DNA of 64,000 nucleotides, taken from positions 7,332,201-7,396,200 of the forward strand of contig NW_026947514.1 of NCBI RefSeq assembly GCF_034190915.1, read 5' to 3'. A program made the position numbers and the translations under genes. Within the stretch, counting starts at the first letter, position 1. Each line of letters starts with the position of its first letter. Positions 21,241-31,349 of the stretch are shown piece after piece. Source of the DNA: Cavia porcellus. Lineage: Eukaryota; Chordata; Mammalia; Rodentia; Caviidae. The notes beneath the pieces were generated by a model. The model had not been told where the DNA came from. It saw only the letters and a list, made by a program, of their open reading frames with translations, and ran no database searches.

Positions 21241-21496
21241 AAATACAGGGCTATCTTAGTCAAGACAGTATGATACAAACACACAGACCAGTGGAATAGA
21301 ATAGAAAGCCCAGAAATACTTTGAACTCAAATATAGATAACTGATTTTTAACACAGGCACCAAAAAGCACAGCGGGGAGAAGGTAGTCCTTTTAATAATT
21401 CTGGGAAAACTGCATTTAAAACTGGAAGAGAAAGAAAGGAAGAAGTTTGAACTCTTAAATTTAGAACATACACTCATCGATTACATTTTTGTTTGC

Positions 21497-21641
21497 TTTG
21501 TTTGCTGAGACAGGATCTCACTAGGGTCAGGCTGGCCTTGAACTCATTCTGTAGTCCAGGCTGGCCTCTACCTTGAGGTGATTCTCCTGCCTCAGCTTCC
21601 TGAGTGCTAGGATTACAGGCATGAGCCACCACGCCCAGCCC
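21497..21641 (-). repeat. B1 SINE (antisense)
   Basis: Antisense B1 blocks: GAGACAGGATCTCACTAGGG, GGCTGGCCTTGAACTCATTC, CTGCCTCAGCTTCCTGAGTG, TAGGATTACAGGCATGAGCC. Essentially full length. Confidence 0.94.
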
Positions 21642-21679
21642 AGGACATGTTACACTTTTTAAAATAACATTTATGGGAG

Positions 21680-21850
21680 ATTCACATTGAGCTGGGATTT
21701 ATTTAATCTGCACTTTTCCTCGATTTCCTCCCCTGCAATATGGAAATACCGTTACAACTATCTACCTCACCAATAAATGAAGGCACACACAGTACCTAGA
21801 TCAGTGCCTGGAAAGCAATCAGGCCTTGATAATCACTCCGTTATTACCTT
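21680..21850 (+). repeat. MIR SINE fragment
   Basis: CAATATGGAAATACCGTTAC, a degraded CCTCACC block, GTACCTAGATCAGTGCCTGG and GATAATCACTCCGTTATTAC follow the order of the MIR 3' half. Confidence 0.65.
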
Positions 21851-22217
21851 TGAATCTTCTGGCAATGTGGCCATGAACACTCGGCCCTCAGACACCGCCC
21901 TGAACCCCAGCGTGCGTGGCACACGGTTTGGGAAATGACTTATCCTCTCCACCACCTCTGTTTTGTGCAAACCAAGGAAGGGTCTAAGGGCAGGGACCGG
22001 GCTTGTGTTTCTTCTCAGTAAACCCAGCAATGCATCACTCTGCAGCCCAGCGGAGATGCTCTGAGAAGTCGAGGTACTTTGAAAACATCACCGTGCAGCG
22101 GAAACTGCCCCAGTGCAGGAGGCCAGCCCTGTGCTGGAATCTACAAATCACTACCCACTGAGGGTGGTGGCTGGGCCTTGCCGAGCAGACCGTGTGCTTC
22201 CGGCCAGCTGCCGTGAT

Positions 22218-22435
22218 GCTCATCTGTCGGTGTAATCCCAGATGACAGGGACACTAGGGCAGGAAAACCACGAGATCAAGTCCGGCCGGGAAACTCAGCA
22301 AGACCCCGTGCAAAGCTACAATTTAAACAAAGCAAACAATAACAACAAAAATTGGATGTGTAGCTCAGTGGCCCAGCACAAGCCGAGCACGCATGAGATC
22401 TTGGGTTCCACCCCCACTACCACGAAAAGAAATCT
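22218..22435 (+). repeat. B1-ID dimeric SINE
   Basis: A degraded B1 half (GTGTAATCCCAGATGACAGG, GATCAAGTCCGGCCGGG, CAGCAAGACCCCGTGC), an AACAA-rich linker at 22320-22350, then an ID half (GGATGTGTAGCTCAGTGGCC, TTGGGTTCCACCCCCACTAC). Confidence 0.85.
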
Positions 22436-23849
22436 CCAGAAAGCACAGGTTCCGCTCACGCTGTCCTGGAGCCTCTAAGAAGGAAGTTGCTTTGTTGGGG
22501 GCCATCCTGCCCCTTCCGAGAGACCAGGCTCAGATCCCCCTGTGCTGCCCACAGCGGATCCTCTGGACTGAGTCAGCGTTTGAACACCAGCCAGCAAGTG
22601 TTGGGTGAGAACCTGCAGCAAAACCAGCCTGTGAGAGAGACAGGTAACCCCGGAAAAGGCAAGCCCTGTGTAAGCCGGGCTACACAGCCAGGCTAGAAAG
22701 AGGAGGACAACACTTTAAACCTCCAGGAACACAGAGAGGACACGTAAGGCTGGGTGAGGAGGGCAAACAGTTTACTAAAGACAGAGGAAGTGAGTCCCCC
22801 GTCACAGGAGGTATTCAAGGGAGGTCAGGGTTTCCCCTGGTGAGGATGGCGTACAAGGGTGTCTGATGAGCTAGAAAATGCTGACCTTTGTGGTTTCTCT
22901 GCACCCAGAGGTTCCACAAATCTGCCCCCAGCACGAGCTGGAACTGGGGTCTGAACTGCGTCCTCCAGGCTGGGTCTTCTGCAGCACCCAAGGGTGGACC
23001 TTATCTCCTGGGCTGGAGGACTGGACAGCAGGGTCACACTCCTCCCCTTCCCATGTTGGGGCTGCTTGTGGTGCAAAAAAGCTGAGCTGTCCCCAAACCC
23101 ACCCAGGCAGGGGGAGCCCTGGGCCAGGACTGCAGCAAGACTGCACAAAGCTTTTTCTTTTAATCTTTTTTTTTTTTTTCTGATTTTTTCCTTTTTGCAC
23201 CGTTAGAAGAAAGCATCTGAGTGACTCCAGAACCATCTGGAAAGGCGGAAAAGCTCACGCCCTGCCGCCTGGACCTGCCTCCACCTCGGCCACCGCAGTC
23301 ACCAGCCCGGCCCAGGCCTGCGCACTGCAGCCCCCTCCTGGACCTCTCACTGCTTTGACCAGAGGAGCGGCCCCCCTGGGTGTTCCTCATCAGAGGCCGT
23401 TTAGTATCATCGTTATTGTTTGTTTTCATTTAGAAGCCTGAGGAGCTCTGGTGGACGATGAGTGGGCAGGAGAAACCTGCCTGGGAGGACCCCAGCCTCC
23501 GCCGTTCTCCTTCTGGATGCGTCCGCGGCCGCCTGCCCATCTCCTGCAAACTCCGTCCACTCTGCGGTCACCCACACTCGGGGAGACCCGTCCAAGGGCC
23601 TGGGCGCCCCCCACGCTAGGGCAGGCTGAGGAGTAGCAGGCGCAACACCTGAATGTCACCTCGAGAAGCCCCAGTCTCATGTCTCTGTGACGCCCTGAGA
23701 CACACAGTCACCCTGCAGGCTACAAATGCCAGCACAGATATTTTTTAGAGAGAGAGAGAGAAACAAAAACACATGCCTTGTTGATAAACAGCAAGGGAAG
23801 GAAGATGGACATACCTGGAAAACATATATGTACCCAAAAAACAAATCCT
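22436..23849. other. unique non-coding sequence, CpG-enriched near 23.25-23.65 kb
   Basis: No gene supported. T-run at 23166-23179. 23220-23640 is GC-rich with scattered CpG but no clear island edge, and a short GA run lies at 23747-23761. Several overlapping frames (107, 121, 101 codons) show no domain. Confidence 0.4.
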
Positions 23850-24660
23850 AGTGATTCTTTTTAATTGGGTTGGAAGGGGTTACTTCATTATGCAGCAAAT
23901 TAGAAAATTCATAATTTATCATTGCACCCAGTCGAAATGCCACCCAACTGCGTCGCACCCCTGTGAAAACCATCACATGGTAACAAACTGTCAAGCCTGC
24001 TGCAGCCGACGGGCAAAATTAATATGCAAATGTATGCAAGAAATTAAAAAGCAGAATTACCCAGGCAAATGAGGTAGCTATACTTGAATTGTTAGAATTA
24101 TGAATAATTACTGCGAATTTTCTGCTCCTAATATAACTTGTTTTTTGATAAACAAAGACTTAATTATCGAGATGCGCTGGAGAATTTCCGTGGCGCTCAT
24201 TAATCTTGCAAAAAAAACAAGTCCCTGGTGCCCAAGCCGTAATGAAGAGCGCGTGCCCTGAATCTTCAGAAAGATCACAGGCACCAGGGTGCCAGGGCTG
24301 GAGAAAAAAATGACAGTGCCAATGTCCCCTCCTGTACCCTGGAGTGTCATAACGTCCTCCACTAACTATCAAAGGGACTTATTTATGCCAGCAGCTGAGC
24401 TATAAGTCCAATTTACGATGCCTTCAGCAGTGGTGAAAATGCCATCTTGCCATGGCGCGCGCCGGTCCCAATGATACCAACATGATGAGGACCCTGCGCT
24501 CGGCGCTAATGGATGCCGCGTGACAGACCGGAATCCGCAAGAGGGACCATCTTTAGGACCGGTCTCGATGGTTCTCCATTAATCTTGGTTGTACAGCTCA
24601 CTGGTGTCCATGGGAACAAGGGCATTATCATAAACACTGGTTTTAAATTTTCCCATTAAG
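23850..24660. promoter_or_regulatory. candidate conserved developmental enhancer
   Basis: About 0.8 kb with no recognisable repeat, opening AT-rich and closing with CpG-containing segments. It is dense in homeodomain-type words, including the 11-mer CATTAATCTTG twice (24198-24208 and 24577-24587), TTAATTATCG near 24160 and GTAATGAAG near 24239. GGCACCAGGGTGCC near 24281 is a near-palindrome. No coding frame fits. The combination is typical of deeply conserved non-coding elements near developmental regulators; conservation itself was not tested. Confidence 0.5.
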
Positions 24661-26267
24661 AGTGGCAACTCGGAGAAACAGGACTGGGGAATCAACCCTG
24701 GGGGGGGGGCAGTGGCCCGTGAGAGCTCCCTTGTCTCTAGTGACAGGTGTCCGAGTCTGCTGGTGGACCGGGGAAGGGGTCACTTCTTCAGGTGGCCGCT
24801 GGCAGGCAGAGGGGTCCCCTGGAGGGTCCCCGGGAGCTGTGTGACCTGGTGGGAGCTAGGCTCATGCGCCAGATGCACAGCTAAGGGGCCTGCTGAGTGC
24901 GTGTTATTACTTAAAACCTGGCGTCTAAGTGGGGGTGACTGAGCTTCTGTCACCTTAGGCCGATTAGCGCCATGACAAACCTGAGCACATCATAAGGTGA
25001 AATTGCAAACCGTGGCTCCAGAGCTGAGTGGACAGCAGCGAGCACCCCAGGCGACCGTGTTCCCAGCTTCTGGCCTCCAGAATGCGAGACCCCAAATGCC
25101 CTGACGTCTGGACAGAACCGTCTCACCGTGTGGGCACACTGTCACCTCTTCCACCAGGGCAGCTGTCATTTCTATCTGCAGTGCCACCTCTCGCTCCTCC
25201 CTGCTGTCTGAGCTCGCCTCTCTCCCTTGCCCTGCTTTTCCCAATCTCAGAACAAACCTCCACCCCGGGGAGCCCAGCACCCCTCCACCCCAGCCTCCCA
25301 CCCCAGGCACCCGCTTGAACACCTCCCGCATTGTACTTCCACAAAACCGATAACCTTCTGCACATCAGAGGGGAATGAGGAGTCGCCCGCCTCTTTCCTC
25401 CCCAGATTTTGTTTTTATGCAGAACCCGAAGCAGCTTGCGAGTCCTCTCACCTCCCCTGAGATTAATTCTCACCACAGCGCTTGGTAGGATTGCAAGGTG
25501 TGAAGATGCCTCCCGGGACTCAGTCTCCAGCCACTCACCTGTCTCCCGGGAGCTCCTGAAACCCTCACCTTCACCCTCCACAGCAGCAAAGAGCCCCCCG
25601 AAAGCTTGTTCAGCCATTCTTCACCTGCCACGTCACCAACAAGGAAAAACTGAGCAGCTACTCAACGCCCGATCCTGGAGAGACACCTGGGGACAAAAGT
25701 GACCAGGGGAGCCCCAGCTCCACATCAAACTCTCCCTCTTTGACAGTCACTAACGCCCCTGAGCCCTGATGCCACCTGCCAAGAGGCAAAGCCAGAGTCG
25801 GCAGAAATGGCTGGCCGGAGCACTGAGATCTCAGGATGCAGGTTCCACACTGCCGTGGGCCTGATAAGTCGCTGGTGTTTTTATTACTGGGCTGAAAATG
25901 AATGAACGAAGCAGAGACCTGGTCTACCTTCAGGTAGGGGAGGATTCAGGTACCAAAAAAAAAGGCTGGTGAGAAGAGAGACGTTTGGCAGACCCTGGGG
26001 AGCCCAGGTGGACGGGCCTGAGGTCAGGAACCAGCTGTCCTGAGCTCCACACTTGGGAGCCCTGTTTCAGCACCGTGCAGATGATGCCACAGGGTCCCCT
26101 GCAAACCAGCAATAATAAAGACAGCACAGGAGAGCAGCAGGGACACCCCGGGGCAGGGCTGACGCCACGGCCTGCTGTGTCTTCTCTGTCCCCATCCTGG
26201 GGCCCAGCCCACACCTGGGTGACCATCTCACAGCTGGCAGCACCTCCCTCTTCTTCATGACTTTAGA
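24661..26267. other. unique non-coding sequence, GC-rich
   Basis: No gene supported. G-run at about 24699-24709, an A-run near 25955. The longest frames (164 codons on -, 113 on -, 97 on +) overlap each other and lack domains. Confidence 0.4.
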
Positions 26268-26830
26268 AACCTACATATTAATGCAAAATTTACCACTGTA
26301 GCCATTTTTAAGTACGTCCTCATCACTGTACCACCATCCCCACTATCCACCTCCACAACACTGTCCCCACGAAACACGGACTCCCCGGTCCCCTCCCCAC
26401 CCTCCAGGTTCCTGCCTTCTGTCCTGTGATCTGGGTCCAGGAAGCTCGTGGAAGGGGAACCCCACAGTGTTTGTCCCTTTGTGTTCAGCTCCGGGTCTCA
26501 AGGCCCACCCATGGTGTCGTGTGATTCACAGTGTCCTTTCTTCCCTTTAGGTTGACCACCCGTCCACCCGAGGAACTGGGACTCCTGTCTTTCGCCCGTC
26601 ATGAGCTGTGCTGCTGTGACATCAGGTGCATACATCTCTTTAAGACCCTGCTTTGGATTCTTCTGGACTCAGTACACTAACGGGATTGTGAAATCGGAAG
26701 GTAATTGTTAACTCTGAGGAGCCACCGTATTTCCCACCAGTAGGTAAAGCATCTGCTTTCCCCATATCTTCTCCAACACTTGTTATTTTCCGACAGCCAG
26801 CATCCTAGTGGGTGTGGAGGGTGATGGACT
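26268..26830 (-). mobile_element. L1M 3' UTR (antisense)
   Basis: On + it follows the antisense L1M 3' UTR: TTACCACTGTAGCCATTTTT, CCACCATCCCCACTATCCAC, TTTGTCCCTTTGTGTTCAGC, CAACACTTGTTATTTTCCGA and CCAGCATCCTAGTGGGTGTG. It is old and diverged, with no open frame. Confidence 0.8.
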
Positions 26831-27394
26831 GTAGGTGGCGCTGTCTGTTGCAATGACCCATGCAGGTCCATCTCCTAGCTGCACACCAGTGGACATGGAG
26901 GCTTCCAGGAGGAGGTGGGGTTTTGTCAAGCAGAGAGCGAGGGTACAGGGAAGGAGGGCAGGTGGGGACCGAAGGCAGGATGGAGGTCAGAGGGAAGGCA
27001 CGGTGAAGAGGGCGAGGGGACCCTTTCGAGGAGTGGAAGGGGGCATGTGACACACAGAGCCTCGAAGGACTCTATGTCCCAGCAACCTGTCCATGTGCTG
27101 AAGCCATTGTCCTCCAGCCGCAAACCCAGCTGCATCCTCTGGACCAGATCATCTTGAGGCACCCAGTGTGGAGTCCTGGGCCGTCCTGTAATAAAGTGTG
27201 CTGGCCAGAGAGCAGTACCCTGAGGCGTGCAGTGGGGCAGAGCACCATGAAAACTGAGCCCTCCCGGTTTCCTGGGTCCAGTCCCGTGGTACAGAGCAGA
27301 AACCACCTTCTCCTCCCCAGGCCTGGAGATCAGAGCAGGGTTCACACAGTGTGTGTAGCGGGCAACGTGCTGTGTGTGCCAAGACAAGTTCTGG
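26831..27394. other. unique non-coding sequence
   Basis: No gene recognised. The 153-codon minus frame (27387-26926) shows no domain. Confidence 0.4.
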
Positions 27395-27500
27395 CACTGT
27401 TCCCACTTTGCAGATCAGGAGACTGAGGCTTAGTAAGTTTAGATGAGCTGCCCAAGCTGGATTCAGAGACACAGGTCTGACCCAGAAGCCTTCCTATGGT
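27395..27500 (-). repeat. MIR SINE (antisense)
   Basis: CCCACTTTGCAGATCAGGAG and ACTGAGGCTTAGTAAGTTTA are the antisense MIR core; the following CCCAAGCTGGATTCAGAGAC continues it. Confidence 0.8.
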
Positions 27501-28494
27501 CCAGGGTTCCTGCAGCCGCTTTTCCTTGACGCCAGGCACAGAGAAATGAAGAGGAGGAGCTGAGAGCTGGGTGCTAGGAACCTCCCAGTTAGGTCACTCA
27601 GTGCCTCAGGCCTTTGTGCAACACGTGGGTGGCAGCGGCCGTAATTGGCAGTGACAAAGCTGGCCCAGAGCCAGCGTGCGGGCCTGTCAAAAGTCCTGAG
27701 CCAGGCAAGCACTTTTGTGTTATTTTTCTGCCCATGTTTATTATTTATTTAGAAGTGTGTTTCCCCTAAGCTCTTCCCGTAGCTGTGGTAAGGAGGCCAG
27801 GCCCTGCAGGGTGAATCCAGGAATCCTGGGCTTACCCACAGAGGCCTGGGCCCACCCCGCACTCACCCACAGGCCCAGGACAGACAAGGACCCTGAGGGT
27901 GGCCAGTGGTGCTGGCTCTGGCCCTGGATCCAGCAGGTAAGCAGGCCTTTCAGGGCTGGGACATGGAGTCAGCTTCCCCCAGCCCTGGAGCCCCCGTGAA
28001 CCAGCCAGTTTCCTCTCTGGGGGCCTCCTGACTTCAGGGACCAGGGGGTCTCTCACAGACCCACAGGAACCCCAGACCTTTGCCCAGGAAACAGCTGTCC
28101 TTCCTGGTCAGCAGTTTGCAGGTCCCTTGAAGCCCACTGTGAAAAGCTCCAGGGCTGTGGCTCCCAGATGCGGAGCTCTGGGCTGAACTCCGAGCACCTT
28201 AGGAACAGAGAGGCTCCTGCAGCTGCCCTACCCCTGGGACCCCATGGAAAGGACAACGTGAACACCAGGAAAAGGCTCCTGGACCATTCGTAGCTGAAGC
28301 TGAGTCTTGGAGAGGGTGTTAGATTTGTGCAAGGTCATGGCCCCACCCGCCTCCCTGTCTCCTGCCACCTGCAGCTGCACTGGGACCCTAATGACAGATG
28401 GGCACTTCCTGAGCACCTTGGTGGGGGAGTGTGCCCAGCTAGCCAGCAGGGAGGAGGGTCTCATTCCATCTCCACGGCAGCCACAGTAGCAGGT
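27501..28494. other. unique non-coding sequence
   Basis: No gene recognised. A short MIR-like segment may lie at 28295-28345. Confidence 0.4.
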
Positions 28495-28625
28495 CTAGCA
28501 CTGCACCTGCTTGACAGTTGAGGAAACTGAGGCACAGAGCGTTCGGGCAACTCCCCAAGTCCCTGGACAGGTAAGGGGCGGAGCTGACATTTGAATCATG
28601 CTCACCGTCACCAGGGTCCATGTGA
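28495..28625 (-). repeat. MIR SINE (antisense)
   Basis: GACAGTTGAGGAAACTGAGG and CACAGAGCGTTCGGGCAACT match the antisense MIR core, continuing to GGACAGGTAAGGGGCGGAGC. Confidence 0.8.
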
Positions 28626-29349
28626 CCACACAAGGGCTGTACCACCTCCCCAGGGCACTGGCCTGGGTCTGGAGGGTGGACTCACCGAGACTTCCTGCCC
28701 TGGAGATGGAGCTCTGGGAGACGCAGGGGTGGGACACCAGCAAGCCCAGGCTGTCCTATAGCTGCCTGCAATTAGCACGGACCTCAGCTTCCTGGCCAGA
28801 AAAAAGGGGGTGACCGTGGATTCTCCGAGATGTGAATGCACTCGGGCCACAAAGAGGAGCACACGGGTGACAGACAGAGACTTGGAAGGCAGCCTGGCAC
28901 AGGTGTGTCCTTGAGTCCTTCCCACATTGCTGATGCCATTAAGGCTGATGCCTCTGGTTCTCTGGTCCCTGTATCCATCCTAGAAAAGCAGGTCAGCGGC
29001 TGGGAGGCACTAGGACCTAGAAAAGTGGTGAGCACAACCCGTCCCCATGCCCAGCCCCAGACCAGGACAGGTGCTGGACCTCTCTGGGCCATGTGCCCAC
29101 CCCACAGCCACCCGTGAACCAGGAGAAACAATGACACCTCCCATCTCTTACATGAGATAAGAGAGCCTGTTTGTATTTAGAGCCAGTGAGAAGTGAAGCT
29201 ACAAAGGTCAAATCAGCCACCTCCTAGAGCAGGCATGGCCACTTGGAAAGGGATAGCACACGGGCTGTGTCCAATCTGTTGGAATTATTTGCCTGGAGTG
29301 GGGGTGGAGCACAGAGAAGGCTGCAGAAGAGCCACTGGGAAGAAAGTGA
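28626..29349. other. unique non-coding sequence
   Basis: No gene or repeat family recognised. Confidence 0.4.
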
Positions 29350-29445
29350 AGATTGATTATCGATGTCTGCCCTGAGTGCAGCGAGGGAGGGAGGTGCAGA
29401 TTGATTATTGATGTCTGTCCTGAGTGGACACAGTAAGCAGGGAGC
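29350..29445 (+). repeat. 48-bp tandem duplication with TGATTAT sites
   Basis: AGATTGATTATCGATGTCTG at 29350 recurs 48 bp later (29398) as AGATTGATTATTGATGTCTG, and similarity continues through CCTGAGTG. Each copy carries ATTGATTAT, a word resembling PBX-HOX or ONECUT sites. Confidence 0.85.
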
Positions 29446-29679
29446 TGCTGAAGAATTTTGCAGCACATGTGTACCCCTTGTCTTAGAAGGGCAGCCAGCT
29501 ATGGAACCCTGGTCTATGCTGCCAAGGTTGCCAGGAATCCGTCCTCACCAGCCTGGCCCATAGCAGGTCACTGGGCTGCTGCCTCTGCGCTGGGTTGCTT
29601 ACATATGACTGGGCTCTGGCCACAGACACAATGGCCAAGTCCACAGCAAGTCCCTTCTTCTGGAGCTCAAAAACTCCAG

Positions 29680-29860
29680 GGAAGCCAGGAACATGGCACA
29701 CCCTTGTAATCTCAGCACTTCAGGAGGCTGAGGCAGGAGAAGCACAAGTTCAAGTCTGACCTGGTTTACTTAGCAAAACCTTTTCCCAAAATTAAAAGAG
29801 GGCTGGGGATGTAACTCACCCCTGGACTTGATCTCCAGTACCTCAAAAAGTAAAACTTAA
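29680..29860 (+). repeat. B1-ID dimeric SINE
   Basis: B1 half with TTGTAATCTCAGCACTTCAG, GAGGCTGAGGCAGGAGAAGC and AAGTTCAAGTCTGACCTGG, an A-rich linker near 29790, then an ID half (GGGCTGGGGATGTAACTCAC, TTGATCTCCAGTACCTCAAA). Confidence 0.92.
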
Positions 29861-29959
29861 AAGAATTCCATATGGAAAGCCCAGAACAGGAGAGTCCTCA
29901 GCATCCCGTGTGAGATGCACGCTCTACCAATGGACTCTCTTTTTATTTTTCTCTATTTT

Positions 29960-30465
29960 ATTACATTTTTAAAGCAAATTTTATTTTCTATAGCAGTTTT
30001 AGGTTTGCGAATATTTGAGTGAAGCCCAGAGGCTCCCCCTGTGCACCCCCCCCACCAGCCCCCGTCATTAATTTCTGTGCCCTGTCCTCCCCGTCCTCCC
30101 CATGCTGACAGATGTGCCATGTCCATGGTGTGCAGCCCACGCAGTCCCTCCTTCAGCTGGGGACCCTCCTGGCGGTGCTGCAGGTTCTACGGGTCCTCAC
30201 AGAGGTCGAGCCTCCACCACTGCAGAGTCTCAGAGTAGCTTTCCCTGCCCTAAAAATCCTCTGCCCTCCAGCTTATGTCTCTGCCCAGTTCTTGGCACTG
30301 TTGATTTTTTTCTGCTGTCTGCATACTTCTGCTTTTCCAGGGTCACAGAGTCCCACGTACCCAGGCAGGAGCCTCCTCAGCCCACCTTCTCTCACTCAGC
30401 AATGGTTTCTTGGTGGCTTTTTGTGGCTTCACGGTCTCTGTGTGTCTTAGTCACTTTCCTCACCG
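29960..30465 (-). mobile_element. L1M 3' UTR (antisense), first part
   Basis: On + it follows the antisense L1M 3' UTR: GCAGTTTTAGGTTTGCGAAT, CCCTGCCCTAAAAATCCTCT, TCTCACTCAGCAATGG and TTTTTGTGGCTTCACGGTCT. The 3' UTR then appears interrupted at about 30466 and resumes at about 30786. Confidence 0.7.
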
Positions 30466-30785
30466 CTGAGGTGTGAACCCTAACATCCAGCCGTAGGCAG
30501 CTGGCTCCATCCCGTAGGTAGCTGGCTCCCAGGAGGGCGGCACGGCACAGGGGCATAGGAGCAGAGCTGACACGGTGGACAGGGAGTAGAGCACGAAGAG
30601 AGGGGCCGGAGGAAAGAACCCCTCCCGGGGCACATCCCCAGTGACCTCCTCTTCCACCCAAGGCTCCCCAGCCAACAGCTGAAAGCCCAGTCATCAGCCA
30701 CCTTCCCAAGCCCTGCCTGTGAGCTCGGGAGGCCCCTGGGCTCACTGGGTCTGAGCCCTAAGGGCATCTGTGTCTGTGTACCCCC
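30466..30785. other. GC-rich segment interrupting an antisense L1
   Basis: About 320 bp that does not read as L1, lying between two L1 3' UTR pieces that would be nearly adjacent in the consensus. It includes a 21-bp tandem duplication (CCGTAGGCAGCTGGCTCC at 30491 and a one-base variant at 30512). It may be an old unrecognised insertion or a highly diverged part of the L1. Confidence 0.4.
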
Positions 30786-30900
30786 CTCTTATAGCTGAAC
30801 CACACTTTATCTACTCGCTGATGGATGGACGTGTTGGTGGTACTAGGTTTTGTTCATTTTTTTTCAGTGGATCTTTAAAATCTGAATCCCTACTTCTCAC
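30786..30900 (-). mobile_element. L1M 3' UTR (antisense), second part
   Basis: AGCTGAACCACACTTTATCT and ACTCGCTGATGGATGGACG resemble the antisense L1 words ACCACAGTTTATTTATCCATTCACC... GATGGACA. They continue the L1 piece that ends near 30465. Confidence 0.55.
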
Positions 30901-31318
30901 CCTGTTGGTGGTTTAGACAATAGTAAGACGTGGTGTGGGGAATGGTGAGCAGAACTAGGGAACAGGATGTGTTAAGCACAATGGTGTGAACGGCAGAGGG
31001 CGTCCCAGACCCCACGTGGGCGGGCGGGGAGGTACAGAACATGCAGGTGAGAGAGGAGGGCTCTAGAGCACCTCACCCCTCCTGTACCTCCAAACCTAAC
31101 CTCAGGTGTGCGGCATGCTGGACACCCCAAGTTGCACTGGGGAGAGCGGGGTGAGGTCTTCCACCAGCCAAACCCCAGCAAGAGCCAGGTGATCACTCAA
31201 CCATAGCCTATGGCATCTGAATTACAAAGCTAAGCAATCTGCCCAAAAGGCCTGGAACTAAGTTTGGGGGCCAGGTCACCAAGGCCATGTGTGTTTATGC
31301 CAATCCAGAGGTGCAGGC

Positions 31319-31349
<31 letters not shown>

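Larger units (their letters stand above)
20566..21480 (+). mobile_element. L1 ORF2 portion, sense part of an inverted L1
   Basis: Sense L1 ORF2 DNA, starting near the reverse-transcriptase FADD region (TTTTTGCAGATGACATGATC at about 20597), passing GATGGAAAGATATTCCATG, and ending near GGGAAAACTG at 21402-21411 with degraded sequence after it. A (CA)n run sits at 20638-20662 and an ID SINE at 21127-21240. The reading frame is broken by stops. It lies immediately upstream, in L1 consensus order, of the antisense piece on its left. Confidence 0.85.
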
